A stretch of DNA of 64,000 bases from Daucus carota subsp. sativus (taxonomy: Eukaryota > Streptophyta > Magnoliopsida > Apiales > Apiaceae). The stretch is taken from contig NC_030387.2 in assembly GCF_001625215.2 (NCBI RefSeq), forward strand, positions 38,835,606-38,899,605, written 5' to 3'. Both the position numbers and the translations under genes were made by a program. The notes beneath the pieces are model-generated. The model was not told the DNA's origin. It ran no database searches and saw nothing but the letters and a program-made list of their open reading frames with translations. Positions 37,079 through 50,598 of the stretch are shown piece after piece. Every line of letters starts with the position of its first letter. Within the stretch, counting starts at the first letter, position 1.

Positions 37079-37709
37079 TGTAACATGGCGTATCCCTTTG
37101 ACTAAACAACGAACTTGCAACTAAAACTCTAAACGATAATTTCATCCTCTGATCTCAACTTAATAATCTCTTTACAAAACTATTTTAAGTATTTTTACAT
37201 AATAATAATTATTATTCATCTTTTCATTCCACACAAAGTTTTTCTCATTTTCTAATAGTAACTCCACGTTGACCCCACTTACCATAATGTCTTGTTTTTT
37301 CCTTACGCTGTATTTACGCGCTTTTGTGGGCCCCGCATCTTCTCCCCATCCAGTCATCTCTCTCGAACCCAATCTCTCTCCCTTAATCTCTCTGCCCCTG
37401 ACCTCTCTCTCTCTTTGTTTCCCTACCACGCTGTCCACGCTCTCACCACCCCTCTTATCACAATCACGCTGTAGTATATACGCAGATAAATCTAAGAGCA
37501 GCAGTAGTAAAATAAAATAAAAATAAAATAATTGAATAAATACAAGAGACCTAATATTATTCCCCTATTATCTTCATCTGACTAACATCGCATGTTGGTT
37601 CTTCTGTCTCCTCAACAAACACACCCTCATCATTCCACTTTCATCTTCATGGTTACTCCTCTTCTCCGTACACATCCAACGCTGTTTAACCGCAAACCTA
37701 CTCTTAATT
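37079..37709. other. Upstream region of the first CBP60 gene
   Basis: After the hAT target duplication the sequence becomes pyrimidine-rich (37360-37450, repeated CTCTCTC), typical of a plant core promoter or 5' UTR. ATG context of the CBP60 gene is ATTATGTCGCAG. Confidence 0.5.
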
Positions 37710-40700
37710 ATGTCGCAGAAGCGACATCAGCGGTTGTTGCAAGACGAGGATGGTTATAGCTCCGATGATATGCGCCGCAAATCTCCTAGAAGGTCATCTC
37801 TCTCTCCCTCCCTGTCTCGTCTCTCTCTCCCTCTCTCTAGTCTCTCTGTCTCATCTCTCTCTCTCTCTCTCTACTTTGAAATTGTTAATTTTACTCAACT
37901 GATGTATATGTGTGATTTTATTGGTGACAGTGCAATGCGGGAAGTGATGAAGTTTCGAAACCTTCAGCAGCATATTGTTCCGGTATTGGAGCCCTTGATC
38001 AGGAGAATTGTGAGTTTAGCTTACCTAACTTTCACTCACTCGTTTGTTTAGTAAATTAAGTGGGCGAGTTTTACATAGCTAATTAACTAATTAGCTACTG
38101 TGAGTTGTCATGATCTGATGGCATTTTAATTGCATAGTTAACTTCTGGGTATTAGTGGACACTGTTTAGCCATTAGGTTAAAAGCGGCTTCAATGAGGTA
38201 GGAATGAATAGAGAGTTTGTGAACAAAATTAAGAGTTTGTGAAAATGAGTAGGAATAAGAGTTCTATCCCAAAGTAAAAGTTTGCTACGAATTTGGTCTA
38301 AGATGAGCTATCTGAACAACATAAGCAGGAATAAGAAGTTGATCTCAATATAAGAAGGAATATGTTCAAAATAAGAGTGGAACAAAATATGCAGAAATAG
38401 GAAAAGAAGTCTATCTCTAATTGCTAGGATTGAGTTGATTGACTTCTAGTTTAAGGCTCCGTTTGTTTTCCCGAAAATAACTTGATTTTGGAAAATATTA
38501 AAAAAATTCTGGAATTTGACGACCATGAAAAAAATATGAAGATTGGTGATAAATGTTCAATTTGGAAAATGTTTTCCTCTTTTGGGAAGGGGCAGTGTGT
38601 TTCCAGGAATTTATAGCATTTATCTCTTCTGGAAAACATTTTATTTTACAAGGACCAAACAATAGCACAAGGTTTATAGAATTTCTATTTTTCCTTCGCT
38701 TGTGTGACTGTAGAAAATATTTTCCAAATGCTGAAAAGTCACATCTTGGAAAATATTTTCCGACAAATAAGCGAAGCCTATTGTGTAAATGATATGGATG
38801 CGTGACTGAAAATTTTAAATCTTGCTGACAAAAAGTACAATTGCATCCTTTAATAAAAAAGTAAATTTTTTTTCCATCCCATACAAATTCATTCTTTCAA
38901 GTAAAATTCATTCCTCCAACTAAACTGAGTAAAAATCTAAATATTTTGAGGGAACCAATGAAGTAAGGAGCAATTGATTCTTGGCATGTTATATGACCAA
39001 AAAAAGGACCAGTCCTGTTGCCACTAATAATGAACTTGTGTTTAAAATAATAAAAATATATAAATAACGATTGGTAAACTTATCCTGTTACACTAATGAT
39101 CGAACAAACCATGCACTTACTCCAACATCTTATGTTTTAATTAGCATGAAATTACCCCACCAACCATATTTGTTGGAGATGCCAAGTACTTAAAATACAA
39201 GTCCATAATTTTACTCTAATCCTGAAAATGGGGGTGGCACAATACATGATTTTCATCATGCAAACATGCTCTGGTTTCTGTGTTCTCCAGTTGTGGCTCT
39301 GGGAACTGTTGCTGATTATATGAGCTGTTTGAAATTTGTTGCTCATCTGTGGCTGTTGGTGGTGCAGGTTAAAGAGGAAGTTGATTTGGCTGTGAGAAGG
39401 CACATGGACAGTATAAACTGGTACACATAATAGTTATTAGAGTCCTGCACTATTAAATTTACTTAATGGGGAGAGTCTCGTATATAAGAATCATACTTCG
39501 TTTTGATATGCTTCCACCTTGTTTGTTTAGGGACTCTTCTAACGAGGAGATGCAGCCTCCTGACTCAAAGAACTTACAGTTACACTTTGTTAAGGGTATC
39601 TCACTTCCAGTATTCACGGGATCTCGTATTGAAGGAGATCAAGGCGCTGCCATGGAAATAGCTTTAATTGACGGTGTATCTGAGCAGGTTGTTACTAGAG
39701 GGCCTATATCCTCGGGAACTGTTGAAATTGTCGTTCTTGAGGGTGACTTTGATGGTAATGAAGGTGAAAACTGGACTGCTGAGGAATTCAAAAATAACCT
39801 TGTCAAGGAGAGGGCTGGGAAAAAGGCTCTTCTTACTGGAGATGCATTACTGACTCTTCAACATGGTGTTGGTTTAGTTGGTGAGATTTATTTTACAGAT
39901 AATTCAAGCTGGACAAGAAGCCGCAAGTTTAGGTTGGGGGCAAGAGTTGTGGATGATAAAAATGGAATTAGAGTAAGAGAAGCAAAGACAGAGTCATTCA
40001 TTGTCAGGGATCACCGTGGAGAATGTTAGTATTATGAACCTCATCATGTTTTATGCCATTATCATTACTCTCTTGCCCTTTTTTTTATTTGTTTTTTTCA
40101 TTTATCAAATTCAATACTCACAACACAAAATTGCCATTTCCAGTGCAAACAGTTTAGACAAAAGAAATGAAAAACCAGTCAATAGTATTTAGGATAATTA
40201 TGGGAGTTCGTTGTTCAGTTACTGGTTTTATAAAGAGGGAGATGAAAGATAAGACTTGCTATAAATTTAAATTGGTATCTATTATATGGTGATGTGGTGC
40301 AGAAACTTTTATAAATTCCTTGTAATGATCAGTTTATATTGTCCATGTTGCATGATAATTACCTCTGTATTATGTACTGTAGTGCATGCTAAATGTTGTC
40401 ACCGACAGCAGTCTTAGTGTCTTACCAACTGTTATGCTGTTAAAAGAATGCATGATGGATAAACCTGCAACACAAAACATGCTAAACTGGTACAATATAG
40501 GTCATGTAGCTGAATACATATACTAATAAGGTCTTTCCGTCTTTTTTCAGTATATAAAAAACACCATCCTCCATGTCTGTCGGATGAGGTTTGGCGGTTA
40601 GAGAAGATCAGCAAAGATGGAGCTTTTCACAAACGTTTGAGTGTAGAAAATATCAAGACTGTCAAGGATTTTCTGACCTTACTCATCCTAGACCCTGCAA

Positions 40701-42087
40701 AGCTGCGTGATGTAAGAATTTGCTTTCCAGTACATCTTTATAATTGCAAGTTCATTATATAAGTTGGGATTTTGCTAAGGAAGTTAAGTCTTCTTCCAGT
40801 GTATATATATTGAAGTGCAATGTAATATATTATGTTTAAAAATTGTTGATTGGTGAATAACTCCTCTGCTGTGGCAAAACAAATAACAGTTTTATCAGTG
40901 CCTCTTTTCCTTCTATATTGTGCACGACTTAACCACTTTGAGGACACGTTCATGTTAAATTTCAAATGCATAGCTACAGTTGGCAGACTAGTTTTAAAGT
41001 AATATGTGATCTTTGGCAGATAGTCTTCATTTGATTTATAATGAATAAACTTCATGATGTTATTACCTCTACTAATTTTTAAATATGAAGCTTCCTGTTG
41101 GCGCGCCGGGGAGGGGTGGGGGGATTGGTTCCTTGGCATTTAAAGTAATTGTACGCTGCTCCTGCAGATCCTTGGCGCAGGAATGTCAGCTAGAATGTGG
41201 GAAGTTACTGTAGATCATGCTAGGACATGTGAACTTGGTAGGACAGTACACGTGTACAGCCATACAGCTGAGAAAAAGACTGCTGTGGTCTTCAATGTTG
41301 TAGGACAAGTGATGGGAATGGTTTCAGAATGTCAGTATGTTTCTTCCGATAAGCTGTCTGAAACAGAATTGGTACGCCTGTGCTTCCTTTATTATGCAAA
41401 CACCTCAGTTATGCTTGTTGAATTAAGACCTTTGTTTTTAGGGATGTACTAGTAATAATACTAATCTTTTATAATATACATTGTCTTTAGGCGGAAGCCC
41501 AACGTCTGGTGATATTAGCATTTAAACAATGGGAGGAAGTAACCTCTTGTGATGATGAGACCTTTCTTGTTAATGGATGTTCGTTGTTATCAGATGTTCA
41601 CTACCCTACAAATTCATCACCAATGGCCGAGAGCTCTAATATCATTGATATTTCATCTCTTGATAGAATTAGCTTTGATTATCCACAACTGATTGCCTCT
41701 ACTCCAAATATTATGCCATCTATTTTTTCCATTGGGTGCTCCAGTAAGGTTGATGACCATGGCATACATTTTATAGAATCCATAGATTCAAGGTTTAGCG
41801 AAACTATGATTTTCCAGAATCAGGCCACAGAATCCCTCATCTGTGAACCCGAACCCTTCACACCAAGCCTATGCGATGAACATCTGCAGTATCTTGACAC
41901 TGATTTCTCTCTTCAGAATGCAAGTCTAGGATCACAATCCGATCAACATGGGATGGTTGACGGTTTCATGTATGCTCATTCTGCGGCTGCTGTTGCTATT
42001 GTCAAAGCTCACAGGAGATGGATAATACTCTTCAGTGTTCTTAGATGGTTCTCAATATTGAGGATCGTTGCAAGGAAATCCCTGTAA
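37710..42087 (+). CDS. Calmodulin-binding protein 60 (CBP60) transcription factor, gene 1
   Basis: Seven exons: 37710-37792, 37931-38009, 39368-39420, 39531-40024, 40551-40711, 41168-41371, 41491-42087; 1671 bp, 556 aa. N-terminus [20 protein letters not shown], then the conserved [20 protein letters not shown] helix. Next comes the CBP60 DNA-binding core ([92 protein letters not shown]). The C-terminus, [18 protein letters not shown], is the likely amphipathic calmodulin-binding segment, as in CBP60a-type members. The family regulates salicylate synthesis and immunity. A (CT)n run fills the start of intron 1, a possible MITE lies in intron 2, and a G-rich run lies in intron 5. A diverged paralogue follows directly. 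Confidence 0.94.
38456..38778. mobile_element. Probable hAT-type MITE in CBP60 intron 2
   Basis: Imperfect ends AGGCTCCGTTTGTTTTC and, reversed, AGGCTTCGCTTATTTGTC. The interior is rich in GGAAAATATTTTCC-like motifs repeated near both ends. No clean target duplication. Confidence 0.5.
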
Positions 42088-43306
42088 TAGGACAAATAAA
42101 GAAGCATGTCGTCGGAACAAATTCATTCGGACCAGGAATGCAGACATTAATCCTTCCCGACTAATTAAGGTGTGCAGTTTTTTGAGGGAGAGTTCTAGGC
42201 GTATATACAAACTGTTAGTTCACAAGTCATTAAGCTTTGTACTAGCGAATTGTCAGAACTTGTCTCTTTGAACCGTTTGATTGCACCTTATTTTCCTTGA
42301 TTTTCAATGAATAAGCTGTGAATTGTAGTTGCACAATGGTATGTAATCTTCATTGTATATAATTGTGGAGTTGAAATATAATTGTCGTAAATGCAACATA
42401 AATCTAGATATTCTCGAACTCCCACTTACATAAAATTATATTTCGAACATGTATCTTTTCATTTATAGAACAATGTATACACTGAATCTATATAATCAAG
42501 GAGATATTCAATCAATAATTATAAATACTTATGTGTAAATCAATAATTATAAATACTTATGTGTATTTAGATATATCTTAAGTACAATTCTTTTTGAAAT
42601 ACATCCTAATAAATACGTCTATTTTTCTGTTGATTCTTATATTTAATATTTTTTAAATTCTCTCCTATATCTCGCAACATTAAATATGAAATTAGATTTT
42701 TTATAGATAGCAAAATAAGCAATAAAATAACTTTACCTACTATTTTATGATATATGCCTCAGACAAATGTATATATGGAAGCCTATCATGTAATTATTTC
42801 CCAGCTTGCGCAAATATAATCATGAGTTCGTAGTTATAATGAAACATCAATTCATATTTTCTTCGGTTCACAATGTCACGCTACATCGGCCGTTTATTGT
42901 CAATTGTCATACATTTGCTCTGCTTTCATATATTTATAACTGTACAAGTATAAAATTGAAAAAGTTATTTAAATTTGTCAAATTTAAAATGAATTCTATG
43001 TCCTCAAAATAAAATGAAAAAGATAATTTACCTAAACCAAGACTCCGAGTCAATGGCTAACCCACACAAACTCCAAAGATTCTATATTTATACGGTGTGA
43101 GCTTTGTAAATTTGCCGTGTATACAACACGCGTAAGGGTAGCTTAAACTGTTGTTAGGTTCCTAGAAATTCTGATTATGAAACCTTTTCTTTCTATAAAT
43201 AAACGCTCAGACACCATAATCTAATTATAGCAACTCACAACTAACTTGGCCACTTCAACCTCAAACACTTGCACAACATACAGTTAAGTACTACTCAAGT
43301 GTAATT
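42088..43306. other. Intergenic region between the two CBP60 genes
   Basis: Holds the 3' UTR of gene 1 and the promoter of gene 2. A TATA-like box, TATAAATA, lies at 43194-43201, about 106 bp before the gene 2 ATG. A short direct repeat (ATCAATAATTATAAATACTTATGTGTA) occurs twice near 42513-42562. Nothing else recognised. Confidence 0.5.
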
Positions 43307-46300
43307 ATGACTAATCACTCAAAATTTCAGGATGAACTTTCCAAGATCCTTGCAATAAGAAAGTAAGTGATTTCGAGCACACTATTTTCTCAAACTGCAT
43401 TGTTATCTAATTACTAGTATCTATGTTATCCGGACTCTAACTAAAAGTGTTCGATATGTGTACGAGTGTCGGACTCGGTAATATTGTGAGAGTTTTACAT
43501 GTTTTTGACTTAAAATAAGTGTCAATACTCATGTTCAAGTGTTACGACGCAGGTTTCTGACCCAAATTGAAGAGTCGGATAAGATAGAGTATATCTTTTG
43601 ATTTATTTGCTTGCTTGTTTTCCAGGGTGGAGCCTGAAGTGATTGGGGAGTTGTTCCGTGTGTTTGTGCCAGAGATTGTGAGTTCATTTTTCGTGTTTGT
43701 TGTGTGTATTAGTAATTATATGGTCGCAGTTTATGAGGAACGGGTCTTAATGCGAGAACGGTGAGAATAGTTATTTTGTATTCTTGAAAAATCACGGATT
43801 ATGTATTTTTTCAAGAGTGCAAAATAATTATTCTCACTGTCCGACCTATAACTATATATGCAGGGATTTGTATCTCTCAGTTTATAATGTTTTTGAGCTC
43901 AATTATGTATAAATTTTATGTCTTTGCTGGGAGATAGCCGGCTGCCTCGGAAAGTTCTGAATATTGCTGCTGCTGCTGCTTCTTTTTTTCCTTTTTTTTT
44001 TATGTCAGAACTGAATATTGCTAATTGCCTGTGTATTTTAGGTTGAAATGGCATTGGAGTTATCTCCTAAATGGTATGAAACTGTGAATTGTTTTTGATT
44101 AAATATATCTGTTTTTTTTTTTGAATTCGGATGTGGTAATAAATAGCGCCCAACCAAGACTACTAGACACTTGTGAGTAATACAATTTTAACCCTTGATT
44201 CTGTAGGCCAGCCACAGCCAGGCTGCGAAAAATAATTCTACTGATATTTGAAAAACAATTGGGATATGGTTTTTATTTCAATTGACTTTTGAAATTTAGC
44301 CGAGGTCTATTCTAGCTTTTAACTCTCATATACCTGACAAATCCTTTGCTCCTAATAATCCAGCAAATGTTGTAAACTATTGTTAAGTAGTTCGGAGTCA
44401 CAAAGGTTCGAATTGAAGTTCTTGGACAGGATTTCTACCCCGGTTTTCACTGGACAGAAAATCAAAGCAGAAGGATGTGCCTCAATCAGAGTGGCTTTAT
44501 ATGACTGTGCAACTGGAGCTGTTGTTACGTCAGGACGTGAAGCCAATGCAAATATTGAACTAGTGGTTCTCCAGGGAGATTCCGATGGTCATGGAGGAGA
44601 TAATTTGACAGTTGAGGAGGACTTTGAGAAGAAGATTGTCAAAACAATAAAAGGAAAGAAATCTTTACTCAAAGGAAACACTATGTTGAAGCTCAAAGAA
44701 GGATGTTGTGACATAGGTGAGCTTTCTTTCATTCATAATTCTGGCTGGGTGAAGATCTGTCAGTTGTCACTTGCTGCAAGGGTTGTGGATAACTTCCCTG
44801 GTACTACGATACAGCCAGCAATGACAGAGGGTTTCATGCTTAAAGATTCCCGAACCAAATGTTAGTATCTCATACTTTCTTTTGTTTGTCGTATTAAATT
44901 ACTTGATGCTTCCATTTATATTATTGCTGCAGTAATCGGTTACAATGACAACCAAGTATACTTGATGCTGGGAAAAAAAACATTGTGCATAGACATATTG
45001 ATTGTATTATAATCATTTGATTTTGGATCTTTATGTGTTGGAGATTGGATTGAAAACAATGGGAACTACATTAGCATCCTCCGTGATGTATGTCAATTCT
45101 GTCTTGCTTTCAACCCAACTTTCTCTCAAGATGCTAGATATAAATTATATCTTAATATAGTAATTTAATTATTTACATATTGAATTTGGATTTCATTTGG
45201 ATGAATTGTATTAACAACCATTATTAAGCTTTAGTTCGAATGCAGGGAAGTACATGGATTATCTTAAGCATATAAATATTAACAAAATTCGGTCACTCAG
45301 AATCCTATGAAGTTTTATTACCAAATTATAGGAAATATGCATAGCATACTTGTTTTTGCCTATCTTGTTAACCTGATGGTTTTCATTTGCAGTATATTTG
45401 AAAAAATATCCACCAGCTTTATCTGATGAGATATGGAGATTAAACAAGATAGGCAAGAGAGGTACATTTCGTGAGCGTTTGAGGGGAGAGAACATAGAAA
45501 GCGTGGGGGATTTTCTTAAACTCCTTGTTATGGAACCTGAAAGACTTGAAAATGTAATTCTGCCTCTTCCCAATTTATGTTCTTAAAAGTATTCCATAAG
45601 TATATTGTGAGATTATATTAGAAATTTTCATAGCTAATGAAAGGTAATCATAATCATATGGTTATTGTGATGTCCGTAGATACTCAGAGCTCATCCTAAA
45701 ACATGGGATGCGATAACAGAACACGCACGTACATGTTTAATTGATGAAACTGTGCGATATTGTTATCATCCCGATCCAGAACATACACATGGTGTGGTTT
45801 TTAATGTTGTGGGAGAGTTGAAGGGAATACTCAGGGAATCCCAGAGTGTTCCTGTTGATAGACTGTCTGATTTAGAAAAGGTGCAGTCTCGACTCTCAGC
45901 CTTTTCCTTGATATTCTTTTATTTCATCTGTTCTCAGGAAAATTATGATATTTTGAATTAATTTGATGACAGACGAATGCCCGCAAGTTGGTGATGCGTG
46001 CATTTCAGCGAGGCGAATTAACCCCTTATAATGATGACAATTCTTTCATAAAAACCAGTCCTCCCTTTTCAGGGTCACTAGGGCAGAAGAATCCTAATGA
46101 AAATACAGATGATTATGCACAGCCTGCAGGTACCTTGCCTCAAGCTAACATTCCATCCATTAGTTGTGTTGCTGAATCAAGTAGGCCGGATCAAGGTCGC
46201 ATTCGGAGTGATGGTAGCATGGACTTTCTTCAAGTGCTCCTTAATTACCCAATGTACAGTCCAGAGAGTGCTCATCATCACAGCAATGACACCATGCTGC

Positions 46301-46533
46301 CACCGTTAATCAGCAACCATCAATGCCAGACCCCGAGCATGTCGCAGGGTGATCAATCCACCCCCGGAATCCTTCTTCTTAATCCTCAGGCTATTTCCAC
46401 TATCGATGTCTGGCAAAGATGGAGGAGAGTTCTTACTATTCTGAATGCAATAGTGACAGTGAAGTCCATCGGAGCCATGGGAAGGTTTGGTGCTCAGAAA
46501 AAACGCAAGTTTTCTTCAATGGTACACAAGTAA
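43307..46533 (+). CDS. Calmodulin-binding protein 60 (CBP60)-like protein, gene 2
   Basis: Seven exons in the same layout as gene 1: 43307-43362, 43626-43677, 44042-44073, 44388-44860 (or from 44391, two AGs 3 bp apart), 45393-45553, 45680-45880, 45973-46533; about 1536 bp, 511 aa. Exon 5 is exactly as long as in gene 1 (161 bp). The core is clear: FELKFLDRISTPVFTGQKIK, LLKGNTMLKLKEGCCDIGEL, LAARVVDNFPGTTIQPAMTE, KKYPPALSDEIWRLNKIGKR. The N-terminus is short and diverged (MTNHSKFQDELSKILAIRKV) and the two helices before the core keep only EIVEMALELSPKW. The C-terminus has a basic, hydrophobic segment (VWQRWRRVLTILNAIV) and a KKRKF tail, a candidate calmodulin-binding and nuclear-targeting region. 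Exons 1-3 are separated by ordinary introns, so the gene looks functional. Confidence 0.9.
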
Positions 46534-47169
46534 AACCTGGACAAGAAACATTATGTCACATTTCTGCAATTCTGCTGCTGCAAAACTAGGAAAGAATTTG
46601 GTTCCCTATTTGTTTACATTGAATTCGTTCTCTTTGTTATAGTTCCTTAACAACTGTTCATTTGTTCCTACTTATTCTTCATGTGTAATTTCTTTTTGAA
46701 GCCTAAGCTTATTGATATGTTGGACCACATTGTTCATACTTCTACTGCTATGAATTTGTTCCTTCAACTCTTATCAGAAAAAAAACAGTGGTTAGTTAAT
46801 TTGTTGGTGCATTTTTTGAGTGTAAATGTGCAGTACCCCAGTGGTGCTTTTTGAAACTTTGATGTTATGTTTGGCTGATAGAAATAATGACTAAATATTT
46901 AAAAACCTGAAAATTTGAAATAAGTCACTTATTTATTTTGAAAAAAAAACATATAAATATAATTTTTAAAAATAAATGACTTATTATTAAAAACGCTTAT
47001 TAAATAAGATATATAATATTAAAAAATATTATATATATATATATATAAATTTTTCTTTTTAAAAAATAAATACAGTACTCATTTTCTTAAATATGACGGC
47101 TTTAGAAAATATACAGTATTAGCCTATAGTTTCGTTTCTGGAGTGGGGAGACTGAAACCAAAAATCTCA
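46534..47169. other. Intergenic region between CBP60 gene 2 and SDH7
   Basis: 3' UTR of CBP60 gene 2, then an AT-rich segment (46900-47060) with a (TA)n run, then the SDH7 promoter. No further feature recognised. Confidence 0.4.
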
Positions 47170-49521
47170 ATGGCTTTCTTATGCAATAATTCTCTCTTCT
47201 CTCAGCTTCGATCCCATGCTCAGGTACCTCCCTTCTCTCTCTCTCTCCCTCTCCTCTCTCTCTCTCTCTCTCTACCTCCCTCTCCCTCTCTCTCAAATCA
47301 TATAGATCTATGTATGTAATTTAATCTATGTCGTGTGCAGAAAACAAATGATTTATCACGTCAACTGAGGCGAGGAATACACACGGAGCTAGGTGCTCGC
47401 GAGAAGGCCGTGAGTGTTTTTCTTTACCCTTTTAATTGAATTGTAGTAGATAAATGATTCAAATTTTATGTTTATTTTTCGTGATTAAATTTGTTTTCAT
47501 GAAAAAGAAATTTGAGGGGAAATTTTGTAGTTTAATAGTTAAGATACTAGTAGGTCAGTTAATGTGCTGGTAAACAATAATCACGGATTAATATAATTTG
47601 CTAGGGTTTAGGCTGGAGGAAACTAGTTGATTGAATTGAAGGCGTAATTGGCTTTATGAGTGTAGTTTTATGATGATGCTTGGTTTTATTTCAAGTATTC
47701 CGATGCTCTTTAAATTTGTTCAACTGTTTAAATTTTCATCTAAAATGACTTTGTTCAACCCGGTGAGGGAGTATGAGTATCCCCGCTAAAATGAACAGGC
47801 AAGTGTTTAAAAATAGCCTATAGGATTACTATGGCTAAGTATGATTTTACTGCACCACCGCCCAATAAAAGACTCCAAGCCTAAAGTTGAGTAAATGACT
47901 CTTTATACTTTGCAACCTGACCAGCATAAAGGATGATATTGGCTACTTCTGTATAGTTATGGTGCAACTTCGAATACATCTTGTCTTGCATAGGACACAT
48001 CTTTGGGCATAGCAGTGTTCAAGCTGCTCATTCGTGAATTCATTATAGAATGAATAAAGCAGAGTTGAAATATTTATATCTAAGTTTTAACCAATAATCG
48101 TGATGCAGTTGTGTAGAGGACAAAAAGTGCCGCTGTTTGTTACTCCCTCCGTCCCCCTGAGTTATATACATTGGGGGACGAGGACGCGGCACGGACTTTA
48201 ATGTTCCTGTAAATTATAGTTCTATAATTTATTTTTAAGATTTTTCTAATCTGAATAAAAGTTTGAATGTTATATTTTTATTCAGAAAAAGAAAATTTTA
48301 AAAACAAGTTATAGAACTATATTTTATAAGAGTATTGAAGTGCGTGTCGAGCAGTGAAAAAGAAACATATAGAATTAAATTAGACAGAGGGGGTATTTGT
48401 TTTTGTATTTTTCTCTTCATATAATTTTTGGTTATAAGTAGGGCTCTGAGCTCCTTATGGATCATTAAAATGGAGCACCATTGGCAAGATATTTATGATG
48501 TTAAAATAAAACAGTTCTAATAGCAGGGGATTATATTGCTGCTTTCTGTTTTTGTTTCATGGCGCTACTGGTTAGCATGTTTAAAGAAATTCAGTCCTAT
48601 CTACCAGTAGAATAAGATTAAAGTTATGCATTCTTTCTTTCTTTTCTTATTTGTGAGAGATGGCAAAATTTGTGCACTCTCTCTTTTTTCTATAAGAAAT
48701 GTTCTTGGCATGTCACATTAAACATATTTGATTCATGTAATTCACTTGATTTGATGGTTCTTCTCCTATAATATCCATTATAATGATTGTTTCCTATTTT
48801 GCAGCTATTAGCACCAGACCCTGCTCTAGATCGATTTAAATCATACAAGAAAGATGTGAAGCGTGTTAAGAGGATAGGAGATGTTCTCACTGTTGTCGTT
48901 GTTGCTGGTATAATATTCTTACACTACAAGCTTAGAAATGAATTATTTGGATATATGATTAATCTCTGTTAGAAGCTTATAATAAAATATATATACTGCC
49001 AAGCATACATACTCTAGGAACATTCAAGATTCCGTCTTATGGTAGAGAAGATAGGGATGATTGCTTATGTAGAGTCTGTACTTATTTGAGCAGTATCTTC
49101 TCTACAGTTTAGCAAATACTCCAAACATGACCTCTAATTTTTTTTAAAGTCAACTCTAATATGTGCTTTCTGCCTTACCATTGGTATTTTATTTAGTGAA
49201 TATCAACCTTGTGAGTTCGAAATGCCTAAATTTGCCCAAATGCTTAATGATCTGTTGTTTTTCATTGCATTCACGTGTAAAAGTCATTCAAACAAGGAGA
49301 TGGTTTTTCATCAAGTTCATTATATTTCACATGAACTTGTTTAAAAATTTTATCTGTACTATGATACTATTTATGTTTTCGGTGGCTCTGTTTTGGAGCT
49401 TCACATGCTTGTAAGTGTTTTTCTGTGGTGATTTAGGTGTTGCTAGCAGTAAAGTTTACATTTTTTTCTGGTATTTGTTTCAGGTTGTTGCTATGAGTTA
49501 TATGTGAGAGCTACAACGTAA
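47170..49521 (+). CDS. SDH7: Succinate dehydrogenase subunit 7 (mitochondrial complex II)
   Basis: Four exons: 47170-47223, 47341-47409, 48805-48907, 49484-49521; 264 bp, 87 aa, all phases consistent. The protein begins [19 protein letters not shown], continues [20 protein letters not shown] and [18 protein letters not shown], and ends [18 protein letters not shown]. This matches the plant-specific small subunit SDH7 of respiratory complex II, with an N-terminal mitochondrial targeting region and one membrane helix. It is slightly shorter at the C-terminus than I expect for the family. The start of intron 1 is a (CT)n tract; intron 2 (1.4 kb) contains a Stowaway MITE. Confidence 0.85.
48143..48393. 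mobile_element. Stowaway-like MITE in SDH7 intron 2
   Basis: 251 bp between TA dinucleotides, ends CTCCCTCCGTCCCCCTGA and, reversed, CCCCCTCTGTCTAATTTAA. The interior has paired GAATAAAAGTT/TTATTCAGAAAAAG motifs. Confidence 0.75.
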
Positions 49522-50598
49522 AAAGAGGCTAGGAGTTGAGCTAGTTGAAGTGCATAATGAGCCATTTTTCTATTATTCATCCGCGCTGTTCTACATTTCA
49601 ATAAACCATAGAAGCTATTGGTGGTGGATCGTTCTAGGTTGTTAACGGAAGATAATGCTATTGTAATTCGAATTATTTGGCGGCTGATCTCAGCCATTGT
49701 TGACTTGAATTATGGGTTGTTCTCCTTGTTTGATGGTTTTAATAATTTCAGCATGAAATGGTTGTTTCTTTTTGGGAAATTAAAACCCAGAGAAACTTTC
49801 TTGGAAAGGACTTGTAAACCTGAGAGTTTTTTTGCTCTTGTGACCGCAGCGATTTGTATCCGCTTGTATTCAATGATCAAATCCACCACAAATAAAGTGA
49901 AATTATTAGGAGTAACAGTGTTTTATTACCTTGCTGACTGGCCTAAATAAGATTATCATTTTTGACGTGCAGTCTCGAATTTGTCATATCCAAAAGAAAG
50001 AAAAAAGTTAAAACCACCTGCTCAACTTTACCCAAATTTCCAAATCTGAATTTTTTGCAATCAACTGTTTTTCATATATGTGTATTGCTTATATATCAAT
50101 TTATATTTTTTTTAATCGATAAATTAATTTATATTGAATATATGTAAATGCATAATTATCATTTTTTTTAAATGGAGCAATATAAAAACATATCGGGTAT
50201 ACTCTTAAAAATTCGCTGTAAAAAGCTTTTTTTATACAATGATATATAGACGTCAAGCAAGCTAATTTAGCTGTGTATAATTTCGCAAATTTTTTTATTA
50301 CCGGTGTTAAGTTATATTCTTACAAACAGTACTACGTAGCCGACAGAAGGGCCATTTGTTTGGCTATGCAAACTACAAGTTTACCCAAGACAGGCCAAGT
50401 ACTGTACTAGTACCTCCCTAGTCTAACCCAAAACCTCTATTCACACCTTTAAAACCCTGCACCAAATATACAGTCCAAACCTCTCTACTTTCTTCACAAA
50501 CCCTTGATTTTTCATTTCTGTTTTATGGTCTTAGCATCTAGACTTCATAGCTTTACAAAAGGGTGATCTCAGGAATTTGAAGGGGAGCAAGAAGGACC
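49522..50598. other. SDH7 3' UTR and WLIM1 promoter
   Basis: The first ~400 bp are probably SDH7 3' UTR. The 120 bp before the WLIM1 ATG are C-rich and contain CCTTTAAAACCCTG, a possible core promoter near 50451. Frames here have no recognisable similarity. Confidence 0.4.

Noticed and set aside
37172-37438. A minus-strand 88-codon frame rich in R/E/G
   Set aside because: It is the reverse reading of the CT-rich leader of CBP60 gene 1.
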